Of a DNA stretch of 64,000 bases, positions 9,982 to 17,910 are shown one piece after another (positions within the stretch are counted from its first letter, which is position 1; every line of letters starts with the position of its first letter). The notes under the pieces were generated by a model. It was given only the letters and a program-made list of their open reading frames with translations. It ran no database searches and was not told the DNA's origin. Position numbers and translations under genes: made by a program. The stretch comes from Undibacterium hunanense (lineage in GTDB: Bacteria; Pseudomonadota; Gammaproteobacteria; Burkholderiales; Burkholderiaceae_D), in the NCBI RefSeq assembly GCF_014284335.1, contig NZ_JACOGF010000003.1, positions 310,001-374,000 on the forward strand. The letters are read 5' to 3'.

Positions 9982-10983
9982 ATGCATACTGAAACACTTG
10001 TGGCAGACATCCGCATCCTGTTACTGCCATTGCCAGAATTTGCGATGCTGCCCTTCGGGGGTTTTCTGGATAAGCTGCGCTTTACCGCAGACGAAGCGGA
10101 TTACAGTCGTCAGCGCCACTGCACATGGCAGATCCTGGGCCTTGAACCTGGCCATGTAGAATCAAGCAGTGGCATTGCCGTACAAACCCAGGTCACGCCG
10201 GCAGAAATCGGCTATCAAGATTTTGATTACCTGGTTATTTTTGGCGGAAGAAGCGCCAAAGTGACGCAAGCACTGGCCCCGCACTATAAAAACATGCTGC
10301 GTCGGGCTGCAGGACATGGGGTAACGCTTGTTTGCATCGACAACGCCTGCTTCCTGCTGGCGGCATGTGGACTGCTAGCTGGTCACAAGGTCGCACTGCA
10401 CTGGCGACACGAAACTGAATTTCGCGCCGCTTTCCCCCGCATAGAAGTCATGAGCGATCAAATGTACTGTTTTGATGGCAACCGCATCTCATGCGCCGGT
10501 GGCACGGCAGCGATAGACCTTGCCGTAGAAATGCTGACACGTGCCTGTGGGCGCACCAGGGCTCTGAAAGGTCTGGCAGACATGCTGGTGGATGAAGCGC
10601 GCAGCAGCGCTCATCAACTGCGGTCATTGGATAACGAAGTCAATACAGGGCGCCATGTAAGCCGCGCCATTGCACTCATGCGCACACTGCTTGGCAGCAG
10701 CAAGACAGCCGATGAGCTTGCCAGCATGGTCGGCATCAGCCGACGCCAGTTAGACCGTCTGTTCCTCGCAAGCCATGCCATGACGGCAAAAAACTACTGG
10801 AACGAAGTAAGGCTACAGCACGTGCAATGGCGCCTGCTCAATTCTGACCACAGCCTGACCACCATCGCCGACGAAGCAGGCATCTCGGATGTCAGCTACC
10901 TGAGTAAAATCTTCCGCAAACGATTCGGAAAACCACCGGCAGAATTTCGGAAAACCATCTCCCACCACATCGTCAATCCTTGA
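9982..10983 (+). CDS. GlxA-like AraC-family regulator with DJ-1/PfpI domain
   Basis: A 333-residue transcription factor. The N-terminal half (about 8-190) is a DJ-1/PfpI-type glutamine-amidotransferase fold with the nucleophile-elbow-like stretch VCIDNACFLLAACGLL. The C-terminal 100 residues are an AraC DNA-binding domain with two helix-turn-helix motifs (TADELASMVGISRRQLDRLF and TTIADEAGISDVSYLSKIFR). This architecture is shared by regulators of arginine, carnitine and glycine-betaine metabolism. It is divergent from the LysE-type exporter gene and probably controls it from the 111-base intergenic region. Whether the DJ-1 domain binds a ligand is unknown. Confidence 0.88.
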   Translation: MHTETLVADIRILLLPLPEFAMLPFGGFLDKLRFTADEADYSRQRHCTWQILGLEPGHVESSSGIAVQTQVTPAEIGYQDFDYLVIFGGRSAKVTQALAPHYKNMLRRAAGHGVTLVCIDNACFLLAACGLLAGHKVALHWRHETEFRAAFPRIEVMSDQMYCFDGNRISCAGGTAAIDLAVEMLTRACGRTRALKGLADMLVDEARSSAHQLRSLDNEVNTGRHVSRAIALMRTLLGSSKTADELASMVGISRRQLDRLFLASHAMTAKNYWNEVRLQHVQWRLLNSDHSLTTIADEAGISDVSYLSKIFRKRFGKPPAEFRKTISHHIVNP

Positions 10984-10997
10984 GCCGCCCCGATCGT

Positions 10998-11363
10998 TCA
11001 CATCGACTTGAGAATGTCCTGCCTCTTTGCCTCGTACTCTGTCTTGGTGATCAAACCATCTTTCAGAAGGGTATCAATTTCTTTCAGCTTTTCAGCAGTC
11101 GATACTGGTGCAGATTTGGTCCTGGCAGAATTTGCTACTTCGGTTTTCGTTGGACAGGCTTGTGCGCAAGTTTCCATTGCCGTCTTGCAGCTTGCCTCGT
11201 TAGCTAATGGAAACAGCTTGAAGCCGCTTATGCAAGTTGTGTGATTGGCCGAGCATTGCTGCGCGCAAGTACTATCAATGTTTGCAAAATCAACTTTCGG
11301 TGCACCGATACAAGCTGAAAGTAAGACAGTAAGTGCAGAAATCAGAGGTACAATTTTTCTCAT
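10998..11363 (-). CDS. Small SHOCT-domain lipoprotein
   Basis: A 121-residue protein with a lipoprotein signal peptide whose lipobox LLSAC puts the acylated Cys at residue 18. The middle has paired cysteines (CAQQCSANHTTC, CKTAMETCAQAC) that may form disulfides. The last 35 residues (KLKEIDTLLKDGLITKTEYEAKR) match the SHOCT (short C-terminal) module, thought to mediate oligomerisation. The mature protein should sit in the periplasm attached to a membrane. An in-frame TTG four codons upstream is a possible alternative start. It is convergent with the AraC-type regulator gene. Its specific role is unknown. Confidence 0.75.
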   Translation of the reverse strand: MRKIVPLISALTVLLSACIGAPKVDFANIDSTCAQQCSANHTTCISGFKLFPLANEASCKTAMETCAQACPTKTEVANSARTKSAPVSTAEKLKEIDTLLKDGLITKTEYEAKRQDILKSM

Positions 11364-11630
11364 TTTTATATTCAAGATGGCGACAGATGAAGACGACAGT
11401 GGCAGAAATAGGCCCGTATTTACCTATATGGTAGCCCAGTATTGTATTGCAATTTATCAATACTATTCCATAAATATTATTTACCAAACCGACAATTTTT
11501 TTGCGTCAGCTCAACATTGCTACATGACGAAAAAGACTATCTGCAAATATAGGATTACACTGGGAGCCATTCAGACATCATTCCTGTGATGTCTTTCCCG
11601 CCTCAGTCAAAGATTGAAGGAGCATGGCCT

Positions 11631-11933
11631 ATGCAACACCTACATGAGCGGTTTGGCGTACCAGATGAAAATTTGCTGGCAGCTCAAAATTCGTCCTCCA
11701 GACAAAAAGCACACACTTTCCAGATTTACGTCCCAACCCGCAAGGAAGTTGCCAAACTGGGGCGGAAGAAGATCACATCAATATTAATCGACTGGATGTG
11801 CCGCAGCCCCACAGAAATCATTCCCAGCCGAACCCAGATTATCGAGGTAAGAGACATCCTGCTGACCAGAAAAGACGCCGACAAACTCAACGGCCTGATC
11901 ACTATGTGCAATTACTACATCACGAATGACTGA
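11631..11933 (+). CDS. Hypothetical protein, 100 aa
   Basis: I do not recognise this protein. The ATG is supported by AAGGAG eight bases upstream, better than a longer in-frame start. The sequence is soluble and basic in the middle (RKEVAKLGRKKITSILIDWM), with no signal peptide or membrane segment, and contains four scattered Met and three Cys residues. The good ribosome site and the lack of an overlapping real gene argue that it is expressed. It is flanked by an AT-rich gap on the left and a terminator that belongs to the opposite strand on the right. Confidence 0.55.
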   Translation: MQHLHERFGVPDENLLAAQNSSSRQKAHTFQIYVPTRKEVAKLGRKKITSILIDWMCRSPTEIIPSRTQIIEVRDILLTRKDADKLNGLITMCNYYITND

Positions 11934-11946
11934 AATACATTTCCCA

Positions 11947-11972
11947 TAAAAAAAGCAGCCCGAAGGCTGCTT
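11947..11972 (-). terminator. Intrinsic terminator of the propeller-GGDEF gene
   Basis: On the minus strand AAGCAGCC and GGCTGCTT form an eight-pair stem with a TTCG tetraloop, followed directly by a run of T. It lies about 140 bases past the stop of the leftward diguanylate cyclase gene. On the plus strand the stem is followed by A, so it acts leftward only. Confidence 0.8.
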
Positions 11973-12110
11973 AAAAAAAACGTCAACACCGAGGAGATGT
12001 TTGCAGTAGTCTAGCGCAATAAGCTTACAAATTTGTGACATGGTGCACGAATAGAATAGGTATGATCTCGACACAAGGTAATAGTCAAACCCGTATATCA
12101 AACTCGCATA

Positions 12111-15020
12111 TCAAACCACATACTCAACCCTGTCCCTGCCCTGCTGCTTGGACCTGTACAAAGCCTGATCTGCATGTGAAATTAATTCAGCCGATGTCAT
12201 GGGCTTGTACGGGTCAAAAGCGATCACACCAAAGCTGCTGGTGACACTGATTGATTGTTGTTCGCCAATAACGATATTCTGCTCCCGGATGGATTGCAGC
12301 AATCTTTCCACCAGACTTTTTCCGTGAATTAAATCCAGGCCTGGAATGATGATCAGGAATTCTTCGCCACCATAGCGGCCAACCGCATCATATTGACGCA
12401 CTGTCGCATTCAGACGGCGTACAACCTCGACCAGCACCGCATCACCAGCGGGATGGCCATAGGTATCATTAATGCGCTTAAAATGGTCCAGATCCAGTAA
12501 AACCAGCAGCAAGAAGGTTTTCTGTCGCGCCGCCTTCACCAGTTCCATTTCCAAAATCTCCAGCATGGCAGAACGATTCCAGGCTGATGTCAAACCATCT
12601 CTCAAGGCGCGAATTTTGAGTTCTTCGCGCGAAAGCTCCAGCTCGCGGGTACGCTCTTTGACTATGGCTTCCGTTTGCGCCTGCAGTTCGGTTAATTTAC
12701 GCAAGCGATAGGTGTGAATGACAAAAACCAGGATCAGGCAAACCGCTCCAACCAGGATATAAAACCATACGGTCCTCCACCATGGGGGTTGAATGACCAG
12801 TTCAAGATACTTGATCGCTGACGATTGCTGCGCATCAGAATTGCTGACAAAGTATTCAAAGCGATAATTGCCGGGTTCCAGCGCGGTATAACGTACCCTG
12901 GGCGTCGTCGATGTGGACCAGCTTTTCTCCAGGCCAGCAAGCCGATAATGAAATTCAAGGGCACCACGGTTTCTGAAATTAAGGCTGACCAGTACAAATT
13001 CCAATGGCTGGGGCGACCACGCAAGGTCCATCGGCCTGTCTGCAAAAAAAGACTCACCTCCACGATGAATACTTTCAATCAGGCTGTTGAGTTCATGCTC
13101 TTTAAACAGGCGTTCAGGCTTAAGGATGTGTGAAATGCCATTGCTTGTTGCAACCCACATCGCGCCATCCGGATCTTCATAAAAACTGCGCCCATTGGTT
13201 TCATTCCAGACGAATCCATTGCTCTGATTGAATAATCGCCACTGCTTTTTATTCCAGACGGCGATACCAGCATCAGTACCAACCCACAACCATCCACGAT
13301 TGTCTTCCAGTAAAGAAAATATGAGCTTGTTTTTTAAGACCGGTGATTCTTGCTGCTGCAACTGTAAAACCCCATCCTTGACGCCTGCGCGTATCAGGCC
13401 AGCCTGCACCGTACCTAGCCACAAGCCATTATCACCAGCACAACTGAGCGCTGCCATGTTAGGCGGCTCGCCATTAAACTTCACCTGAAAATTATTCCAG
13501 CTCTTGCCATTAAAGCGCAGTAACTGCCTCCGGGAAAGAACCCAGATGTTTCCATTTGGGCTTTGGCACAAGTCACGAAAAATCTCTGTTTCAGGGATTT
13601 TCAGGCTATCCAAACCAGCGGGGCGCATCACATTAATTTTGCTGATACTGGTATCAATGACGAACAGCCCATTGGCAGTCGTCACCCATATATTGCCTTT
13701 GCTATCTGACAGCATTCGATAAATCTGGGGAAGCGTTGCAACCTGCGTATAAATTCGGGTTTTCGCGTCGAAACGCATCAGTTGCCCAGAATAAGTGCCG
13801 CCCCACACCGTACCGGAATTGTCAACCACCATACCTGACCATTGATGATCAATTTTCCCCAGCCCGTCTGTATTGGTGCTGAAATGCCGTTGATCAGGCC
13901 CCAACTGCGCCGGACCAGAACGTGTGCCTACATGCAGAACCCCTGCCCTGTCTCTGACCAGCGACAGGGCAACATCGTCAGGCATGCCTTGCGCCATGGT
14001 CCAACTTTCCCAATTGCCAGAACCCAGCCATTTGATCAAGCCAAGTCCGCGAGAACCCAGCCACATGCCACCATCTTTATCAAAAAGAAGCCCAGTCAGG
14101 CCGCCGGCTATTTTTAAACCATTCTGCTTGTCAAAGCTTTCCCAGCGATCTTTGTTCCAGCGTATCAATGACTGGTCAGCATTGGTCAATACCCGCCCCT
14201 CGGCATCGGCAGATATCCAAATTACCAACCCCTTCTTATGCAGGATATCGCCTGGTGGTGTTCTGTCTTTGAAACGGGTATCGTTGGCCGGAAGAACAGC
14301 AATATGTTGTTCGCCCCTCGCCCAAAGCTGCCCGCTACTGTCACGATAAAAACTATGCCAGCGATCATCCGGCACACCCTGCGACACATCCCAGACACGA
14401 ACTTTGGTGCCACTGTATTCGCAAATTGATTGCCCACATCCCAGCCAGAAATCACCATTTTTATCAAGATGCAAACCAAACAAGGCATCAGGCACCGTTT
14501 GCGCAAGGTTTTGCTGGCTTGGGAAAAGCACGGTGAGTTGCGGTTGGCCGTCAGACATTGTCAGCGCATATAAGCTTTGCTGACTGACAAAGAATAGCCT
14601 TCCGTCAGGAGACGAACTTAATTTTTGTCCCGCAGAAATGGGGACCTTTTTGCCGTCATTGAAAACCGATTCAAAACGCTCGCCCTTCCTTAGATATAAA
14701 GTATTATTATTGGCAACCCATAATCGGTTTTGAGCATCGACGTGCAAGGCTGCAATGAATGGTTCGGGCAACCCGTCTTCCCTGGAATAACGACGAAATT
14801 CGGTACCGTTATAACGAAATAATCCGTTTTCTGTACCAATCCAGATATAACCATCCCTGTCGTTCGCCATCGCACTGACCGACAGATTGCTAAGACCATC
14901 TTGTTGCGTGAAATACCGAAGCGGCATTTGTTGCGACCTGGCTGGCGCAGCCCACATCACCAGCATCAACGTCATCAAGCGAGCAAACCAAGGTAATAAT
15001 TTACCCACGTAACAATACAA
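12111..15020 (-). CDS. Two-component-propeller (Reg_prop/Y_Y_Y) membrane diguanylate cyclase
   Basis: A 969-residue sensor cyclase. An N-terminal signal peptide (hydrophobic core near 14-25, likely cleavage after PARS) is followed by beta-propeller repeats of the form DRDGYIWIGTENGLFRYNG, a Y_Y_Y domain near 650-740, one membrane helix at about 750-771, a short coiled coil and a GGDEF domain with active GGEEF at 884-888. The RxxD inhibition site (RQYD) is intact five residues before it. The periplasmic propeller should sense a ligand and control c-di-GMP synthesis in the cytoplasm. The start is a TTG, chosen because AGGAG stands eight bases upstream and it keeps the full signal peptide. The gene is monocistronic with its own terminator. 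The ligand is unknown. Confidence 0.9.
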   Translation of the reverse strand: MYCYVGKLLPWFARLMTLMLVMWAAPARSQQMPLRYFTQQDGLSNLSVSAMANDRDGYIWIGTENGLFRYNGTEFRRYSREDGLPEPFIAALHVDAQNRLWVANNNTLYLRKGERFESVFNDGKKVPISAGQKLSSSPDGRLFFVSQQSLYALTMSDGQPQLTVLFPSQQNLAQTVPDALFGLHLDKNGDFWLGCGQSICEYSGTKVRVWDVSQGVPDDRWHSFYRDSSGQLWARGEQHIAVLPANDTRFKDRTPPGDILHKKGLVIWISADAEGRVLTNADQSLIRWNKDRWESFDKQNGLKIAGGLTGLLFDKDGGMWLGSRGLGLIKWLGSGNWESWTMAQGMPDDVALSLVRDRAGVLHVGTRSGPAQLGPDQRHFSTNTDGLGKIDHQWSGMVVDNSGTVWGGTYSGQLMRFDAKTRIYTQVATLPQIYRMLSDSKGNIWVTTANGLFVIDTSISKINVMRPAGLDSLKIPETEIFRDLCQSPNGNIWVLSRRQLLRFNGKSWNNFQVKFNGEPPNMAALSCAGDNGLWLGTVQAGLIRAGVKDGVLQLQQQESPVLKNKLIFSLLEDNRGWLWVGTDAGIAVWNKKQWRLFNQSNGFVWNETNGRSFYEDPDGAMWVATSNGISHILKPERLFKEHELNSLIESIHRGGESFFADRPMDLAWSPQPLEFVLVSLNFRNRGALEFHYRLAGLEKSWSTSTTPRVRYTALEPGNYRFEYFVSNSDAQQSSAIKYLELVIQPPWWRTVWFYILVGAVCLILVFVIHTYRLRKLTELQAQTEAIVKERTRELELSREELKIRALRDGLTSAWNRSAMLEILEMELVKAARQKTFLLLVLLDLDHFKRINDTYGHPAGDAVLVEVVRRLNATVRQYDAVGRYGGEEFLIIIPGLDLIHGKSLVERLLQSIREQNIVIGEQQSISVTSSFGVIAFDPYKPMTSAELISHADQALYRSKQQGRDRVEYVV

Positions 15021-15527
15021 TTTTGCAGCTCCTTAAATTCGACGTAGCGTCATTTCGCTGCATACATATGCAATTTAAAATTCAAACGAATTTTCTGGTA
15101 CGGTGACGACAATAGAGTTGCCTTATATAAACACTGCCAATTACCAAAAGTAGGAAATTCAGCGCGGTAAGAGCAGCATGTCACAAAATAAATAAATGCG
15201 CTATAAGCGCAAGTATAAGATATGCGGGTTTCAGGGAGGTGACAGACAGGCATAGCAGATGCCATTAAGCACCCACAAAAATCAAAGTCTTGATCAAAAG
15301 ACCGGTGCCAATATCTACTGTGGGCCAGATTGCCAAAAACAATGACCTGAGACCCAAGCTAAGCCCAAGCCTGCAAAGCAAGGTGTAGACCACATAGACC
15401 AGACCAATGATGATGAATCGTCCGCAGGGTTGAAATATATGGATGCTGACCCCGCATCCCGTTACAGGCCCTCGACTGGCTGAGTTTTGTTATGATTGAT
15501 AACCAATATTGATCATCCATCAAACCC
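15021..15527. other. Intergenic region with a hydrophobic minus-strand open frame
   Basis: About 500 bases without a supported gene. On the minus strand from about 15490 to 15267 one frame stays open and encodes a membrane-like stretch (FIIIGLVYVVYTLLCRLG, then LFLAIWPTVDIGTGLLIKTL) ending in a stop, but it has no start codon or ribosome site. It could be the 3' end of a lost transporter gene or chance. The rest must include the promoter of the TTG-started cyclase gene. Confidence 0.35.
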
Positions 15528-15941
15528 ATGTCAAACATACTGTTGGAAGGTTACACCACCGACGAAATTCTGAATCTTCCTGCTGAACTGATGCAATCCA
15601 TCATACTCAGCGACGAAGCCCTGGTCTTCAAGGCCGGGTCAGCCAACATGCTGGGCCGCTTTTGCGTTTCTGGAGACACCCTCATTATGGAACTGGCGCA
15701 CGTCGATGGCGGCGGCGAAGGCGCCTTACCCGCCCTGGCATCACTGGCCAACCGCTATGCACAACGCGAAGGTTTGCAATTTCTGGAATGGCGTGTGCAC
15801 GCCGTACATTGTGCCAAGCCCAACCTGAAATTACGCCGCGTACTGGAAAGACGCGGCTTTATCGTTCGTGAATTACCAGACGTGGGAGAATGTTTTTGGT
15901 TGAGGAGCGCAGTCAATACCTTGCCCCCAAAGGGTGATTAA
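15528..15941 (+). CDS. Hypothetical protein, possibly GNAT-like, 137 aa
   Basis: A soluble 137-residue protein that I cannot place with confidence. The C-terminal half (LEWRVHAVHCAKPNLKLRRVLERRGFIV) resembles the end of an N-acetyltransferase fold, where a helix and the phrase RRGF precede the last strands, but the acetyl-CoA pyrophosphate-binding loop is not recognisable. Base composition resembles the core genes rather than the AT-rich genes to its right. It stands at the left edge of the accessory island; such small soluble proteins occur as immunity or accessory proteins in polymorphic-toxin loci, but that is inference only. Confidence 0.5.
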   Translation: MSNILLEGYTTDEILNLPAELMQSIILSDEALVFKAGSANMLGRFCVSGDTLIMELAHVDGGGEGALPALASLANRYAQREGLQFLEWRVHAVHCAKPNLKLRRVLERRGFIVRELPDVGECFWLRSAVNTLPPKGD

Positions 15942-16023
15942 GCGAGATAAAAGCCAGACGTAATACGCAGCAAAGCTAAGGAAGTAGAAAGGCAGCAAGG
16001 ATCAATCAATGCCGCTTTTTTAA

Positions 16024-16056
16024 TGCGCGTAAGAGCGATTTAGATCACGTAATCTG
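16024..16056. repeat. REP-like palindrome, degenerate copy 1
   Basis: GCGTAAGAGCGATTTAG, a short loop, then CGTAATCTG. It shares the pattern GCGATTAG...CGTAATCGC with two other intergenic copies near 17.85 and 28.07 kb. The arms are imperfect here. Confidence 0.4.
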
Positions 16057-16158
16057 TGTAAATGGATACACCTCTATTAATAAAAACTACACCGATTGTG
16101 TGATTAGATTTGACCCTAACCTGAATATACCACTTACTGGTTTAGCGACGAACGTACC

Positions 16159-16347
16159 ATGACAGAACTAAATGCACGTGTAGCACTTGAAAATAAGGTA
16201 TTAGCTTTATTGACATTTTTTGAGCCATTTAATGAATTTGACCAAGAAGAAAAATGTAGAATTTTATTTGGTTTAACCGATCCAAATGATCGTAAGACTT
16301 TCAGTGAGTTAATGGTTAAGGAGTTTTTTATTGTCTGTATTGGTTGA
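16159..16347 (+). CDS. Hypothetical small protein, 62 aa, immunity-like context
   Basis: An AT-rich short reading frame encoding a mostly helical acidic protein (VALENKVLALLTFFEPFNEFDQEEK). It has no recognisable family and a weak ribosome site. The end overlaps the next reading frame by 17 bases, where a strong AAGGAG precedes a TTG start, which suggests the two are translated as a pair. Alternatively both are halves of one ancestral gene separated by a frameshift. Its low G+C content compared with the flanking core genes suggests horizontal origin. Confidence 0.4.
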   Translation: MTELNARVALENKVLALLTFFEPFNEFDQEEKCRILFGLTDPNDRKTFSELMVKEFFIVCIG

Positions 16348-16630
16348 CGTCTTGCGTGATCCAAACTTCATCTTTCCATGGTTGCTTGAAGAAGCCAGTG
16401 GAACATTTGGTTTACCTTCGGCATGGAGTATCAAAAATCATAGGCAATTGTTCGAAGAAATCTATAGACAGGCATACGGCATTTGGAAAAATGACTTGGA
16501 TGCCGTTAGGTTTGTAGTTCCTGCGTTGAACGAATTGGGGATAGATACCGGTGATTGGGAGGAAACAAAAAATACTTTTGAAGTAAGGATGAAAACAGAG
16601 GAAGTTTTTATTTCGCAAAAATTGCCATAA
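16331..16630 (+). CDS. Hypothetical protein, 99 aa, TTG start
   Basis: I do not recognise this protein. AAGGAG stands seven bases before a TTG, making an independent start convincing. The protein is soluble and rich in aromatic residues (FIFPWLLEEASGTFGLPSAW, then EIYRQAYGIWKNDLDAVRFV), ending with an acidic-basic tail. It overlaps the end of the 62-residue gene before it, consistent with coupled translation. Size, AT-rich composition and position near an RHS locus fit an orphan immunity or accessory gene, but no conserved domain supports this. Confidence 0.5.
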   Translation: MSVLVDVLRDPNFIFPWLLEEASGTFGLPSAWSIKNHRQLFEEIYRQAYGIWKNDLDAVRFVVPALNELGIDTGDWEETKNTFEVRMKTEEVFISQKLP

Positions 16631-16801
16631 GGCATGATGAAAAAACCCTACAATTTCCACGAAATATTTGTCATCCCTGAATTACAGCACTAGAATTAGG
16701 GCCGCATTTAAATTTTCCACTATATTTAGTAGCAAGCCAATTTACTGAAAACATTAGCTTTAATCATGGTTGACTTGCAAGGTATTCATAAGGAGAAATT
16801 C

Positions 16802-17065
16802 ATGATTGATCCAAATACCGCCGCATACAGACCGATGCCTACCGGCCTAACTAAGACAGCAGTTTTTTCTCCCAACCCCCGAAAGCTTGGTGAAAAGCGT
16901 AAGGTTCAGGTAAAGAACACTGCTTACCCTTTTGACGAACTCACTGTGAGTGGATGGATTACGAATGACGTATGGGGTGAATCTTTCGTGTTTGAAGATG
17001 GAAAACTGGGCCATACGGTCTCTCTCAATCTCGCAGAGGTAAAAGACAACATGCTGAGAAATTAG
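16802..17065 (+). CDS. Hypothetical protein, 87 aa
   Basis: The start is fixed by AAGGAG six bases upstream of the ATG. The protein begins with a polar, Pro-rich stretch (YRPMPTGLTKTAVFSPNPRK) followed by what look like beta strands with aromatic residues (ELTVSGWITNDVWGESFVFE). No membrane segment or signal peptide is seen, and I cannot name a family. A plausible intrinsic terminator follows about 180 bases downstream, supporting a real transcript. It belongs to the cluster of small accessory genes left of the RHS locus. Confidence 0.5.
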   Translation: MIDPNTAAYRPMPTGLTKTAVFSPNPRKLGEKRKVQVKNTAYPFDELTVSGWITNDVWGESFVFEDGKLGHTVSLNLAEVKDNMLRN

Positions 17066-17242
17066 ATTGTCGCCAATTCCTATAACTAAGATAAAAGGCA
17101 TGCATAGCTTAAAAGCGTCTGCAAGAGCCAAATTCATTTGACAATCGTCGTTTTCAAATCGGGTATAAATTGTTTTTGCCACACAAGGTATAGAAATATG
17201 CAAATTGCTTCGAATCTTGCACACAACTTAACGGCTGATGCC

Positions 17243-17277
17243 GCCGATTGCAAAGATTGCGCAATCGGCTAATTTTT
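17243..17277 (+). terminator. Intrinsic terminator
   Basis: GCCGATTGC and GCAATCGGC pair perfectly over nine bases with a nine-base loop and are followed by TAATTTTT. It lies downstream of the 87-residue hypothetical gene and just before the convergent CPCC gene. Confidence 0.6.
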
Positions 17278-17295
17278 CTATCAAATGTGGTATCT

Positions 17296-17844
17296 CTATT
17301 TTTCTGAGATATATCGATCCCGACCATCCGAAAGGACATATCGTAGAGCATCCTCAGTAACAGCACCAATGTTTTGAAAATTCTGCTGCGCATCACGTAG
17401 CGACATATTATTCGGCCCACTGAGTCGATCAAATTCCGTTGTTCCGTCATCCTCCCAAAAACACACACGACAAATTTCATATGCGTCACTCACACGCAGA
17501 CTCCTGTATCTGCAACAGGGACAAGCTACCAGCACCTCAACATCGCCTTCAATTGCGCAGTTCAACCCTAGAAGGATAATTTGGTTTTTCAAATACGAGT
17601 TGGCCACCCCTGCATAAGAATGTTTAAGAGCAATCTTTAGTAGAGGATCATATATCGCATTTTTCGGATCGTCCGGCTCGTCAGTACCAGCAATCATCAT
17701 CTTTAAAACATCGGGAAGACCTTCATATTCAGGATCACCTGCATCAATGGACCACCAATCCAACAACAAAACTTCACGCTCATCCTGGAATAGTCGAGCA
17801 AGGTCGCGTCCCACTAACAAATCTATTGCTTCATCTCTAGTCAT
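17296..17844 (-). CDS. CPCC-motif cysteine-rich protein (immunity-type)
   Basis: A 182-residue soluble protein. The C-terminal half has a zinc-ribbon-like arrangement: Cys108, Cys110 and Cys111 in ACPCCRYRSL, then Cys125 and Cys128 in YEICRVCFWEDDG. This is the signature of the CPCC cysteine-rich family, which I recall as common in toxin-immunity neighbourhoods. The first 100 residues are acidic and helical. The gene begins right beside a REP-like palindrome and is convergent with the 87-residue hypothetical gene. Its base composition is moderately AT-rich. An immunity role is likely from family and context, but the partner toxin is not in the window. Confidence 0.65.
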   Translation of the reverse strand: MTRDEAIDLLVGRDLARLFQDEREVLLLDWWSIDAGDPEYEGLPDVLKMMIAGTDEPDDPKNAIYDPLLKIALKHSYAGVANSYLKNQIILLGLNCAIEGDVEVLVACPCCRYRSLRVSDAYEICRVCFWEDDGTTEFDRLSGPNNMSLRDAQQNFQNIGAVTEDALRYVLSDGRDRYISEK

Positions 17845-17849
17845 ATGAG

Positions 17850-17910
17850 CCCGCGTAAGAGCGATTAGATTCTATGGTTTCCGTCAACGCGTAATCGCCC
17901 TCTAGGTTGG
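17850..17910. repeat. REP-like inverted repeat, copy 2
   Basis: CGCGTAAGAGCGATTAGA and, inverted, CGTAATCGCCCTCTAG flank a loop of about 22 bases. The same core occurs near 16.03 and 28.07 kb. It lies just upstream of the CPCC gene start. Confidence 0.5.
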
